From positions 1 through 15,510 of the forward strand of contig JAOZSG010000029.1 in NCBI GenBank assembly GCA_029939785.1: a DNA stretch of 15,510 bases, given 5' to 3'. The notes under the pieces are model-generated. The model was given only the letters and a program-made list of their open reading frames with translations, searched no databases and was not told the DNA's origin. The stretch is from Fidelibacterota bacterium (GTDB lineage Bacteria; Fidelibacterota; UBA2242; JAFGTP01). Position 1 is the stretch's first letter; each line of letters begins with the position of its first letter. The position numbers and the translations under genes are program-made. Below are positions 1 through 7,298 of the stretch, in pieces.

Positions 1-185
1 TCTCAAATATTTAACTAAATATACTTTCATTATTTTTTCTACACAAGAAAAATATGATAAATATTTAAATATATTTTCATATCACCACCATAAAAATAAG
101 GATTACTAATTATTTTTATAGCATTAAAGGATTAAATATTATTATTAAAATTTCAATTCTTAGGTATAAAATCAAACATATAAAC

Positions 186-2336
186 CTAATGAAATGAGTA
201 TTTTTTATGATCTAAATTCGGGATAGTCAGTTTATATTTTCCAGAAATCCAATTTTCCAAATCAGAACAATACCATTTTGAAAATCTTCTATCAGAAGGA
301 CCTCCGGCAAGAACAGAATAAAATTCATCTTGATCTATTTCTGTAACAGTTCTAAATGAAGGCAAAAATGTAGTAGTACGTCCTGCACTTTTATATATTT
401 GTCCCTGATGGATTGTTGCCCTATTTCCAATAGCAGTAATTGGTCCTTTATTAAATCCCATAAACTTTGGAGTTTTCTCACCCAACAAAATATTTTTCAT
501 TGTAAACTTCTGTACTTCTCCCCATTCTTTTGGAGTCACAGTAAGAGCTTTTGTAATAATTTTTCTATATAATTCATCTCTGGATTCTTTACCAAACCAA
601 AGAGATTGTTCACTTAACAAAATTCTATCAAAATTAAAATAAAAATCAATAAATGTTCCTGTTTCTTCATTCAAATAATCTATTACTGTTTTATTAAATC
701 CATTTGCTCCAAAAACTTCTTTATATAATTCTTTATAAATTTGTTCAAATAAAAAAGCACCTTTAGAATCGGAAGTATATTTCAAATCCCAATCAGCAAG
801 TATTTTACCTTGTAATGTATCTGGAAGTAAAGGTCTGAATATTCTCATAAAATATTCCGCTTCAAGAGAATAAACATCAAAATGCATTTCAAACATATCA
901 TTTACATTAAAATCATCTCTTTTTTTTATAATATCCGCAATTCTATCTGCACGGTAAGAACCCATTGGCATATTGATCGGATTTGATGTTCCCCACGAAT
1001 TAAGATCATTGTTGGACGTAGCAAAAAATCCTTGTTCAGGATTGACACATTTTGGTAGTTCGGTACAATCTAAAAATCCTTGCCAGTCATTCTCCTTTTT
1101 CCAACCTGGTAATGGAACAAAACCACTAACACCTTCACGCCGTTTTGGAACATTTCCGGACATTTGAAAACCAATATTATCCTGAGTATCAGCGAATACA
1201 AAACTCCAACCAGTCTCAACTTTACCAAAAATATCCATCCCATCTTCAACTGTTTTTACATCCCACATTTTAAATATTGAACTTATTGAGATTGCACCTG
1301 AATTTCCGGCTGCCCACTTTGTCGTGAGATAATAGCCACTGATATTTGGATCACCATCAAGAACTCCATGGTTGTTTTCGTAAAATATTACAGGAATATC
1401 CGATTTCTTTTTTCGTTTAATTATTTCTTTTCTTTGAGCAAAATCAAACCATTCATTTTCTCTAAAATACTTACTGTCTTTGCATTGTTCAATCCAGGAA
1501 TCAACAGCATCTACAAATGCATAGGTTACTCCCCACGCAACATCTTTATTCCTACCACTTAAAATCCCCGGAATACCTGGCATTGATCCTCCAAGTAAAT
1601 ATTTTCCCTCCGATTTCAATACAATTTCACACCAGACATTAGGAAGTCTATTAACTTCCAGATGCGGATCATTCGCAACTATTGGATGTCCTGATTTCGT
1701 CTTTGATCCCGAAATTACCCAGTTATTTGATGCCATCATTCGTGGTGCTTTACCCCATAATTTGGATGGAACAATTCGATCTTGTAGTGTTACTTTTTTA
1801 AGAAGATCAATATCAAGACCACCTAATATCCCGGGAAAGAGTTCATTCAATTTTTCTTCTGAAATATCAGCCTGAACAAGTTCAACAAACAATCTTTCTA
1901 TTTCTGACTGTGATTGAGCTAAGGTTAAATATCCAATCATCCTGGAAATGGTAATACAATCTTCCGGCAACCATATTTCCGGTTTATATCCAAGTAGTTT
2001 ATACTCCCAGGGAGTTTTTTTTGCAAATGCTGCATTAATGCCATCACAATATGCTAACAGATATTCTTTTTCAGTTTGATCAATTTTTTTCAGTTGCTCT
2101 TTTACATTACCAGCCCAATTCATCTTTCGAAAAAACTTATCAACTTCAACTGATTCATCACTTGAATCTAATATCTCAGAAACCCTGCCTTGTCCGAGAA
2201 TTCTCATCAACAATATTTGCATTCCACGATCAGTTGCATGGACATACCCTTGTCCCCAAAACATGTTTGCTAAAGTATCAGATTCAACATGTGGGGTTCC
2301 ATTTGAATCTCGTGTAATTTGTAGACCGGATTTCAT
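186..2336 (-). CDS. Penicillin acylase family protein (peptidase family S45, Ntn hydrolase), no signal peptide
   Basis: A 716-residue enzyme predicted to hydrolyse an amide (N-acyl) bond; the substrate cannot be told from sequence. Residues 5-55 match the family opening (ITRDSNGTPHVES, then GQGYVHATDRG and GQGRVSEIL). The segment MASNNWVISGSKT places the expected N-terminal nucleophile at Ser203, where the precursor would cleave itself into alpha and beta chains. VANDPHL (220-226), SNNDLNSWGT (441-450, likely the oxyanion Asn region) and YRADRI (461-466) follow. The end, GGPSDRRFSKWYCSDLENWISGKY, is the usual C-terminal block. Length is normal for the family. Most relatives are exported, but this one has no leader: an in-frame TAG lies only 12 codons upstream (2373-2375), so no signal peptide can be added. 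The upstream bases AGAAAG give only a weak ribosome site. It is divergent from the PPIase-maturase fusion. Family is confident; substrate is unknown. Confidence 0.93.
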   Translation of the reverse strand: MKSGLQITRDSNGTPHVESDTLANMFWGQGYVHATDRGMQILLMRILGQGRVSEILDSSDESVEVDKFFRKMNWAGNVKEQLKKIDQTEKEYLLAYCDGINAAFAKKTPWEYKLLGYKPEIWLPEDCITISRMIGYLTLAQSQSEIERLFVELVQADISEEKLNELFPGILGGLDIDLLKKVTLQDRIVPSKLWGKAPRMMASNNWVISGSKTKSGHPIVANDPHLEVNRLPNVWCEIVLKSEGKYLLGGSMPGIPGILSGRNKDVAWGVTYAFVDAVDSWIEQCKDSKYFRENEWFDFAQRKEIIKRKKKSDIPVIFYENNHGVLDGDPNISGYYLTTKWAAGNSGAISISSIFKMWDVKTVEDGMDIFGKVETGWSFVFADTQDNIGFQMSGNVPKRREGVSGFVPLPGWKKENDWQGFLDCTELPKCVNPEQGFFATSNNDLNSWGTSNPINMPMGSYRADRIADIIKKRDDFNVNDMFEMHFDVYSLEAEYFMRIFRPLLPDTLQGKILADWDLKYTSDSKGAFLFEQIYKELYKEVFGANGFNKTVIDYLNEETGTFIDFYFNFDRILLSEQSLWFGKESRDELYRKIITKALTVTPKEWGEVQKFTMKNILLGEKTPKFMGFNKGPITAIGNRATIHQGQIYKSAGRTTTFLPSFRTVTEIDQDEFYSVLAGGPSDRRFSKWYCSDLENWISGKYKLTIPNLDHKKYSFH

Positions 2337-2410
2337 AACAATCTTTCTAATTTTTAAACCTGATAGTTTATACTATATTCTTTTAAAATCACAAATATTT
2401 TTATTAAAAA

Positions 2411-2424
2411 ATGTATTAATACAT
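2411..2424. promoter_or_regulatory. Perfect 14-bp palindrome between divergent genes (possible operator)
   Basis: ATGTATTAATACAT is a perfect palindrome in the 178-base gap between the penicillin acylase (minus) and the PPIase-maturase fusion (plus). A TATAAT hexamer at 2455-2460 could be a -10 box for the plus-strand gene, but no good -35 box sits at the right distance. The position would suit a regulator shared by the two divergent genes. In DNA this AT-rich a 14-bp palindrome can arise by chance, so the call is tentative. Confidence 0.25.
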
Positions 2425-2503
2425 ATAAAAATTTCAGTTGTAAAGTAATGTAGATATAATTAGTTTAAACACTGTTTTTATTTTAAATAAATTTAAATAT
2501 TTT

Positions 2504-2508
2504 AGGAG
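2504..2508 (+). promoter_or_regulatory. Ribosome binding site of the PPIase-maturase fusion
   Basis: AGGAG lies six bases upstream of the ATG at 2515. It is one of the clearest Shine-Dalgarno sites of the window and fixes the start of the fusion at the hydrophilic MPLKINNEII N-terminus, which excludes a leader peptide. Confidence 0.75.
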
Positions 2509-2514
2509 TGATAA

Positions 2515-4662
2515 ATGCCTTTAAAAATTAATAATGAAATAATAAAAGATGACGTAATTTTTCATGAAATGAATCAGATGCGATCTGATTATCAACGTAT
2601 GTTTGCCAGTCAATCCAAACGAGAACAAGAAGAACAGTTACTCGATTGGGCAAAAGAAAATATTATTGAAAGAATATTACTTCAACACGAAGCTGAAAAA
2701 AAAGATTTTGAAATTGATGAAAATGCCATTGAAGATCAATTACAATCAGTAAAAAAATCGTGGGATAATGAAGCAGATTTTTTAGAAGCATTAAAAAAAG
2801 AAGATAAGAGTATTGATGATTTAAAAAAAGATATCAAACTTCAGTTAAAATCTCAAAAACTCGTAGAAAACATCCAAAACAATGTTGTTACTGTAACAGA
2901 GGAAGATGCTCGTGATTATTATAGATCTGACCAGGGAAAATATAAAGTCCCGGAACAAATACACGCAAAACATATTGTAATTCATATAGATCAACAAACT
3001 ACTCCCGAAAAAGCTATGGAAACAATTATGAGTGCAAAAGTTCAGATAGATATGGGAAAGGATTTTGAAGAAGTTGGAAATCAATATTCTCATTGTCCAA
3101 GTTCAGGTTTAGATCTTGGTTATTTTACAAGAGGACAAATGGTTCAAAATTTTGAAAATGTCGTTTTTAAAATGAAAGTTGGCGAAATTAGTGATGTTTT
3201 TCAAACTGAGTTTGGTTATCATATTGCAAAAGTCTATGATAGAAAAGATGAAACTCAATTATCTTTTTCACAAGTCAAGGATGATATTATTAAAAATTTG
3301 AATAAAGAGAGAAAAGAACAAGCTGTAATAAAATTTGTAGACAATCTGAAAAAAGATGTAAAAATAGAGTTCACTAAACCAAAATTAAAAGTTGAAAAAA
3401 CAAATAAGCCACTTAGTTTCTTGCTGGTCAAGCCTGCAGGTCCTGATTGTAATATGGCTTGTGATTATTGTTTTTATCTCGAAAAGAAAGATTATTTTAA
3501 TGAAACTGTAAAACACAGAATGAATGATAAAACTCTCGAAGCAATGATTAAACAATTAGGAGAAAGTTCAAGTCAACAGATTTCCCTGGGATTTCAAGGT
3601 GGCGAACCCACTTTAATGGGTTTGGAATATTATAAAAAAGCAATTCAATATCAAAAACAATATTGCAAAGGGAAACAGATTGGAAATTCTATCCAGACCA
3701 ATGGAATTTTGATAGATGAAAAATGGGCAGAGTTTTTAAAGAAAAACCAATTCTTGGTTGGTCTGTCAATTGATGGGCCTCAACATATACATGATCACTA
3801 CAGAAAACTTTCAGGCGGTCAGCCTTCCTGGCAAAAAGTTAATGATGTAGCAAAAATGTTAATGAAAAAAGGTGTTGCAGTAAATTCACTTTCTGTTGTA
3901 AATAGTCTTTCTGCTAATCATATCGAGGATACTTATACTTATCTGAAATCTTTGGGATTTAGTTTTATGCAGTTTATTCCGGCAGTTGAAACAGATAAAG
4001 ATAATCCTGCTAAATCAGCCGATTTTTCTGTAACATCGGAACAATATGGCGATTTTTTATGCAAATTATTCGATTTATGGAAAAAGGATATTAAAAATGG
4101 CAGACCAACAATTTCTATCAGACTATTTGATGCTCTTTTTCATAAATATGTTGGCATGACTCCTCCTGAATGTACACTTCAGGCAGAATGCGGAACTTAT
4201 ATGGTAGTTGAACATAATGGCGATGTGTTTTCCTGTGATTTTTTCGTAGAACCTGAATGGAAATTGGGTAACGTGAATAAAGATAATTTGACAGAATTGT
4301 TGAATTCAGACAAACAGGACACTTTCGGCAAAATCAAATCCGAATTACCCAAAGAATGTGAAGAATGTGAATGGTTACATCTATGTCGTGGTGGATGTCC
4401 AAAAGATCGTATTCGTGATCCAAGAGACAATAATATTACACATTTTTGTCAATCATATAAAAAACTATTTGAGCATAGTGATAAATACTTCAAAAAACTT
4501 GCTGAAAAATATTTAGCAGAAATGAATCAGCAGCAACCAGAACAGGCAAAACCAAGATATGAACCTCCAGTAGAACCTTTGGTTGCCAATAATATAGGAC
4601 GTAATGATCCTTGTCCATGTGGTAGTGGAAAAAAATATAAAAAGTGTTGTGGAAAAGACTAA
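2515..4662 (+). CDS. Fusion of peptidyl-prolyl isomerase, anaerobic sulfatase-maturing radical SAM/SPASM enzyme and SEC-C motif
   Basis: A 715-residue single frame with three parts. Residues 1-145 are a helical SurA-like chaperone region without signal peptide. Residues 148-243 are a parvulin rotamase domain (HAKHIVIH, CPSSGLDLGYFTRGQMV, FGYHIAKV). Residues 299-650 are a full anaerobic sulfatase maturase, which turns an active-site Cys or Ser of sulfatases into formylglycine. Its radical-SAM cluster is CX3CX2C (C312, C316, C319), followed by FQGGEPT (360-366). The SPASM cysteines are C553, C559, C574, C615, C618, C624, C628 and C645. Their spacing agrees with what I recall for Clostridium perfringens anSME, and Asp575 after C574 matches its proposed catalytic base. 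Residues 694-713 are a SEC-C zinc motif (C700, C702, C711, C712), as at the SecA tail. The predicted location is the cytoplasm. Inference: the isomerase keeps sulfatases unfolded for modification before Sec export. No sulfatase is nearby. Confidence 0.95.
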   Translation: MPLKINNEIIKDDVIFHEMNQMRSDYQRMFASQSKREQEEQLLDWAKENIIERILLQHEAEKKDFEIDENAIEDQLQSVKKSWDNEADFLEALKKEDKSIDDLKKDIKLQLKSQKLVENIQNNVVTVTEEDARDYYRSDQGKYKVPEQIHAKHIVIHIDQQTTPEKAMETIMSAKVQIDMGKDFEEVGNQYSHCPSSGLDLGYFTRGQMVQNFENVVFKMKVGEISDVFQTEFGYHIAKVYDRKDETQLSFSQVKDDIIKNLNKERKEQAVIKFVDNLKKDVKIEFTKPKLKVEKTNKPLSFLLVKPAGPDCNMACDYCFYLEKKDYFNETVKHRMNDKTLEAMIKQLGESSSQQISLGFQGGEPTLMGLEYYKKAIQYQKQYCKGKQIGNSIQTNGILIDEKWAEFLKKNQFLVGLSIDGPQHIHDHYRKLSGGQPSWQKVNDVAKMLMKKGVAVNSLSVVNSLSANHIEDTYTYLKSLGFSFMQFIPAVETDKDNPAKSADFSVTSEQYGDFLCKLFDLWKKDIKNGRPTISIRLFDALFHKYVGMTPPECTLQAECGTYMVVEHNGDVFSCDFFVEPEWKLGNVNKDNLTELLNSDKQDTFGKIKSELPKECEECEWLHLCRGGCPKDRIRDPRDNNITHFCQSYKKLFEHSDKYFKKLAEKYLAEMNQQQPEQAKPRYEPPVEPLVANNIGRNDPCPCGSGKKYKKCCGKD

Positions 4663-4663
4663 A

Positions 4664-5158
4664 TCATCGCCGAACAGGTAATGAAATATCAGAAATTCCA
4701 TTTATATTTAAAACATAAATCATTTTTCTATCAGCACGAAGTATAACATACTCTGTTTTTACATTTTTTTGTTTATACAATCCATTTTGTTGTAATTTGT
4801 TAATATCAATATTATAAGCATGATAATTATTAAACATTACTCTATGTCCAGCATTAGAAATTGTTGAAAACTCACCATTTTCTTCAAAAACTTCTAATTC
4901 ATCAGGATTTGGTGCTGATACTTTCATTGATTTTAATTTAAAAAATATAAAAAAACCTAAAATAGTGAAAATTGTATAATAATAATCTTCAGATACAAAA
5001 TAGGCAATTAGGGCAATTACTAAAAAAACTACTAACAATATTGGTGCAATAAACTGTATTGCATTAGCAGAAGCCAAATAATATTGTTTTAAAAATAGGT
5101 TAAAATTTTCTTTTTCTTCATCTATTAATATTCGATTTGTTTTTTCTGATTCTATCAT
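4664..5158 (-). CDS. Small membrane protein of unknown function, two transmembrane helices
   Basis: A 164-residue protein that I do not recognise. A charged N-terminus (1-30) precedes two hydrophobic helices at about 35-55 (FIAPILLVVFLVIALIAYF) and 59-74 (YYYTIFTILGFFIFF), forming a helical hairpin. A polar C-terminal part (about 80-164) looks like a small beta-rich cytoplasmic domain (YVILRADRKMIYVLNINGISDI), reminiscent of YcxB-like proteins, but that is only a resemblance. The start is supported by AAGGGA about five bases upstream (complement of 5163-5168). The gene converges on the PPIase-maturase fusion, with one base between the two stop codons. It lies 228 bases downstream of the glycosyltransferase on the same strand, so co-transcription is possible but not shown. 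It looks like a real gene; its role is unknown. Confidence 0.75.
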   Translation of the reverse strand: MIESEKTNRILIDEEKENFNLFLKQYYLASANAIQFIAPILLVVFLVIALIAYFVSEDYYYTIFTILGFFIFFKLKSMKVSAPNPDELEVFEENGEFSTISNAGHRVMFNNYHAYNIDINKLQQNGLYKQKNVKTEYVILRADRKMIYVLNINGISDISLPVRR

Positions 5159-5293
5159 ATTTTCCCTTTTATTTTTTATTGTATTACTCTAATTAATAGA
5201 CTTTTCAATCTATGGTAAATACTTTTAACATCAGTATCGTTATTTCATAATAATATTCGGAACACCTCTAAAAACTCTATTCATAATCATATT

Positions 5294-5386
5294 TCAACAC
5301 AGAGGTCACCAAGTTCGCAGAGATAAGTGCAGAGAAAATCATAGATAAACCTCGCGTCTCCTTTGAATTCTTTGCGACATCAATGT
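5294..5386. repeat. Degenerate CAGAG-type inverted repeat, probable dispersed repeat remnant
   Basis: Within the 228-base gap, AACACAGAGGTCACC, TTCGCAGAG and GTGCAGAG on the left face GCGTCTCCTTTGAATTC and CTTTGCGA on the right. TCGCAGAG (5315-5322) pairs with CTTTGCGA (5370-5377) with a single G-U pair. This vocabulary is typical of palindromic CAGAG-rich dispersed elements that I know from many environmental bacterial genomes, and it is more GC-rich than the flanks. This copy is decayed and ends just at the stop codon of the glycosyltransferase. Whether it still forms an RNA hairpin is unclear. Confidence 0.4.
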
Positions 5387-7036
5387 TTAGTTTTTCGAGG
5401 TTTCCTTCGGAAGTTGGTGCAAATCTGTTGCTAACTTTTTGCTTATATTTTTCCAGTCGTATTTATCAATAGCAACCTTACGCAAACTTTTCTTACTATC
5501 ATCATCAACATAAAGAGCTTTTTTAACATTAGATATAATATCATTAACAGTTTGATCCGCATCTGGACTTAGTTTCATTAAATCTGACACATCAGGAGAA
5601 AGTGCGTGTGAAACAGAATCTATACTTGCTCCCATACCTGCAAAATACGTCCCGATAGGAAAACAACCTGATCCCATTGCCTCCAAAAATACAAGAGGTC
5701 CGGCTTCTGCTACAACAGATGGAAATATTGCAACATCACATGCTGAAAACAAATAACATAATTCTTTATGTGTTAGATATCCTGTAAAAAGTACTTTATC
5801 TTTATTTAAATATTTTTGTGCTTTTGTAAAATAATCTTCAAGTTCATTAGTTTTTTTCAAATGATCGAAAAATAGTTGAATTTCTTCAAGAGGTTTATTC
5901 CCATCCTCTTCGAGTTCTCTACCCCATTTTACAATATTATAGACTAAATCAGAATATCCACTTTGTAAAGCACTGATTAAAACCTCAAGGGACTCTCGCT
6001 GTGGTCCATGTCCTACAACGATTAAACGAGTATTTGGTTCAGTAGCAAGTATTTCAGATAAAGATGCAATAATTGAATGTAATCCTTTATTTGCTATCAT
6101 TCTTCCAACAAACAGGATTATTTTTTCTTTTTCCCAATTTACACTCTGTAATTTTTGTTCAATATCTTCATCAGGCAATTTCGCATTATATTTAGATGAA
6201 ATACTTATTGCTTCCAATAATTTTTCCTGAGAAATATTCTCTGTTATTTTATCCTGTAATTGCTGTACATGAGAAGGTGTTTTTCCACGCTCTACATTTT
6301 TTAATAATGAACATAATTTATCAATATTATTTTTCCGTTCTGCTACTTTTACAGGATTAAATAATGATGTATTGACACCGAGATTTAATTCTATCATTTT
6401 TGATTCAATATCTGTCAATGCGGGAAATAAATTCTTTACTCTGGTCTGTATTTCTTTACCAATAACGTATATTCGCTGAGCATCATCAAATGCACTTTCA
6501 GCAAATTTAAAAAACCTGTTATCTTTCTTTACAGCATATTCAATTGCACTACCATGAGGCATAATTGCAAAAGGAATATTCCGTAATTTTGATACTCGCT
6601 GTGCTACAACAGACATCAAAACTGCATGATTTGCATGTATTACATCCACATTATATTCATCAATAATTTGTGTAAGTATTTTTATGTTTGTCTGTAAATA
6701 ACTTCCAATTACAGTATCACTGAGATTAATCATTGGTTGTACATCGGAAAATTCTTCGTATTTATCATAAACATATACGGGAAGTGTATTTCCTAACTCG
6801 GGTTTATGCATAATGCATTTGCCGAGATAAACAGAATCACGTTTTAATAGAATTTCTTTTTCCCCATTTGAATGATAAAGTATTACTTCACAAATAAAAT
6901 CATATAATTCCGGATGATTTTCCTGACACATTAAATGGACAGTCTCACCATTTTCACACAAAGATTGAATAATAGATCGTGTCCACAAATTACTTCCTGA
7001 TCCTTCAAGCAGATATCCGTGTAGAATTGCAATCAT
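5387..7036 (-). CDS. Family 4 glycosyltransferase (GT-B fold) with two large insertions
   Basis: A 549-residue glycosyltransferase that transfers a sugar from a nucleotide-sugar donor, probably to an envelope polysaccharide, glycolipid or storage glucan; donor and acceptor are not readable. Numbering is from the chosen Met. The N-terminal Rossmann half includes LHGYLLEGSGSNLW (5-18), DVIHANHAVL (131-140) and IMPHGSAIEY (158-167). NLGVNTSLFNPV (218-229) closes that half. The C-terminal half has FVGRMIANKG (309-318), VVGHGP, FTGYLTHKEL and the GT4 E-x7-E signature at Glu444/Glu452 (AEAGPLVFLEAM). Two segments are longer than usual: a charged helical stretch at about 230-304 and another at about 365-414. 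The start at 7036 is chosen because GAGAGG lies six bases upstream (complement of 7043-7048). An ATG 26 codons further up would add an AT-rich, uncharacteristic leader. No other glycan gene is in the window. Confidence 0.9.
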   Translation of the reverse strand: MIAILHGYLLEGSGSNLWTRSIIQSLCENGETVHLMCQENHPELYDFICEVILYHSNGEKEILLKRDSVYLGKCIMHKPELGNTLPVYVYDKYEEFSDVQPMINLSDTVIGSYLQTNIKILTQIIDEYNVDVIHANHAVLMSVVAQRVSKLRNIPFAIMPHGSAIEYAVKKDNRFFKFAESAFDDAQRIYVIGKEIQTRVKNLFPALTDIESKMIELNLGVNTSLFNPVKVAERKNNIDKLCSLLKNVERGKTPSHVQQLQDKITENISQEKLLEAISISSKYNAKLPDEDIEQKLQSVNWEKEKIILFVGRMIANKGLHSIIASLSEILATEPNTRLIVVGHGPQRESLEVLISALQSGYSDLVYNIVKWGRELEEDGNKPLEEIQLFFDHLKKTNELEDYFTKAQKYLNKDKVLFTGYLTHKELCYLFSACDVAIFPSVVAEAGPLVFLEAMGSGCFPIGTYFAGMGASIDSVSHALSPDVSDLMKLSPDADQTVNDIISNVKKALYVDDDSKKSLRKVAIDKYDWKNISKKLATDLHQLPKETSKN

Positions 7037-7106
7037 GTTAATCCTCTCTAAATTTTTTCTTTCATCTTTTTCAAATAATATATAAAACATAAATATTGAA
7101 AATTTA

Positions 7107-7142
7107 TAAATCAAGTTATGTTGATCTTTACTGCTTGATTTA
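7107..7142. promoter_or_regulatory. 9-bp inverted repeat in divergent intergenic region
   Basis: TAAATCAAG (7107-7115) and CTTGATTTA (7134-7142) form a perfect inverted repeat with an 18-base spacer, about 70 bases upstream of the glycosyltransferase start and 157 upstream of the FGE-fold gene. Spacing of about two helical turns would fit a dimeric regulator acting on either divergent gene. There is no direct evidence of binding and AT-rich background makes chance possible. Confidence 0.25.
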
Positions 7143-7260
7143 AATATGAAGGTTGTAATTTTTATTACATCTTTATATGTATTATGTGAATTCTCTTACT
7201 TGAATCTTGTTTTTTTAATAATTAACTTGAATTTTTCCCTCTAATAAAATAATTTTCACA

Positions 7261-7274
7261 TAAGCGTCAGCTTA
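7261..7274 (+). other. Small hairpin in the leader of the FGE-fold gene
   Basis: TAAGC (7261-7265), loop GTCA, GCTTA (7270-7274) gives a five-pair stem shortly before the ribosome site AAAGG (7286-7290) of the FGE-fold gene. It is short and could be incidental, but it is the only GC-containing structure in an otherwise A/T-only leader. Confidence 0.2.
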
Positions 7275-7298
7275 GACAAATTAACAAAGGCAAACAAT

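Noticed and set aside
1..185. Possible gene, terminator or repeat at the left edge
   Set aside because: Very AT-rich with only short imperfect repeats (for example AAATATACTTTCAT and AAATATATTTTCAT); nothing supportable was found.
973..2448. Plus-strand open frames inside and beside the acylase gene (973-1167, 1368-1562, 2051-2317, 2263-2448)
   Set aside because: They lie opposite or overlap a clear conserved enzyme, lack ribosome sites and encode unlikely compositions.
2515..4662. Two separate adjacent genes (PPIase and maturase) mistaken for one
   Set aside because: The frame is continuous with no stop, and there is no ribosome site plus start codon near residues 285-300.
7037..7114. Longer glycosyltransferase starting at 7114
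   Set aside because: The extra 26 residues are unlike the family, while the start at 7036 has a strong GAGAGG site and begins directly at the Rossmann fold.
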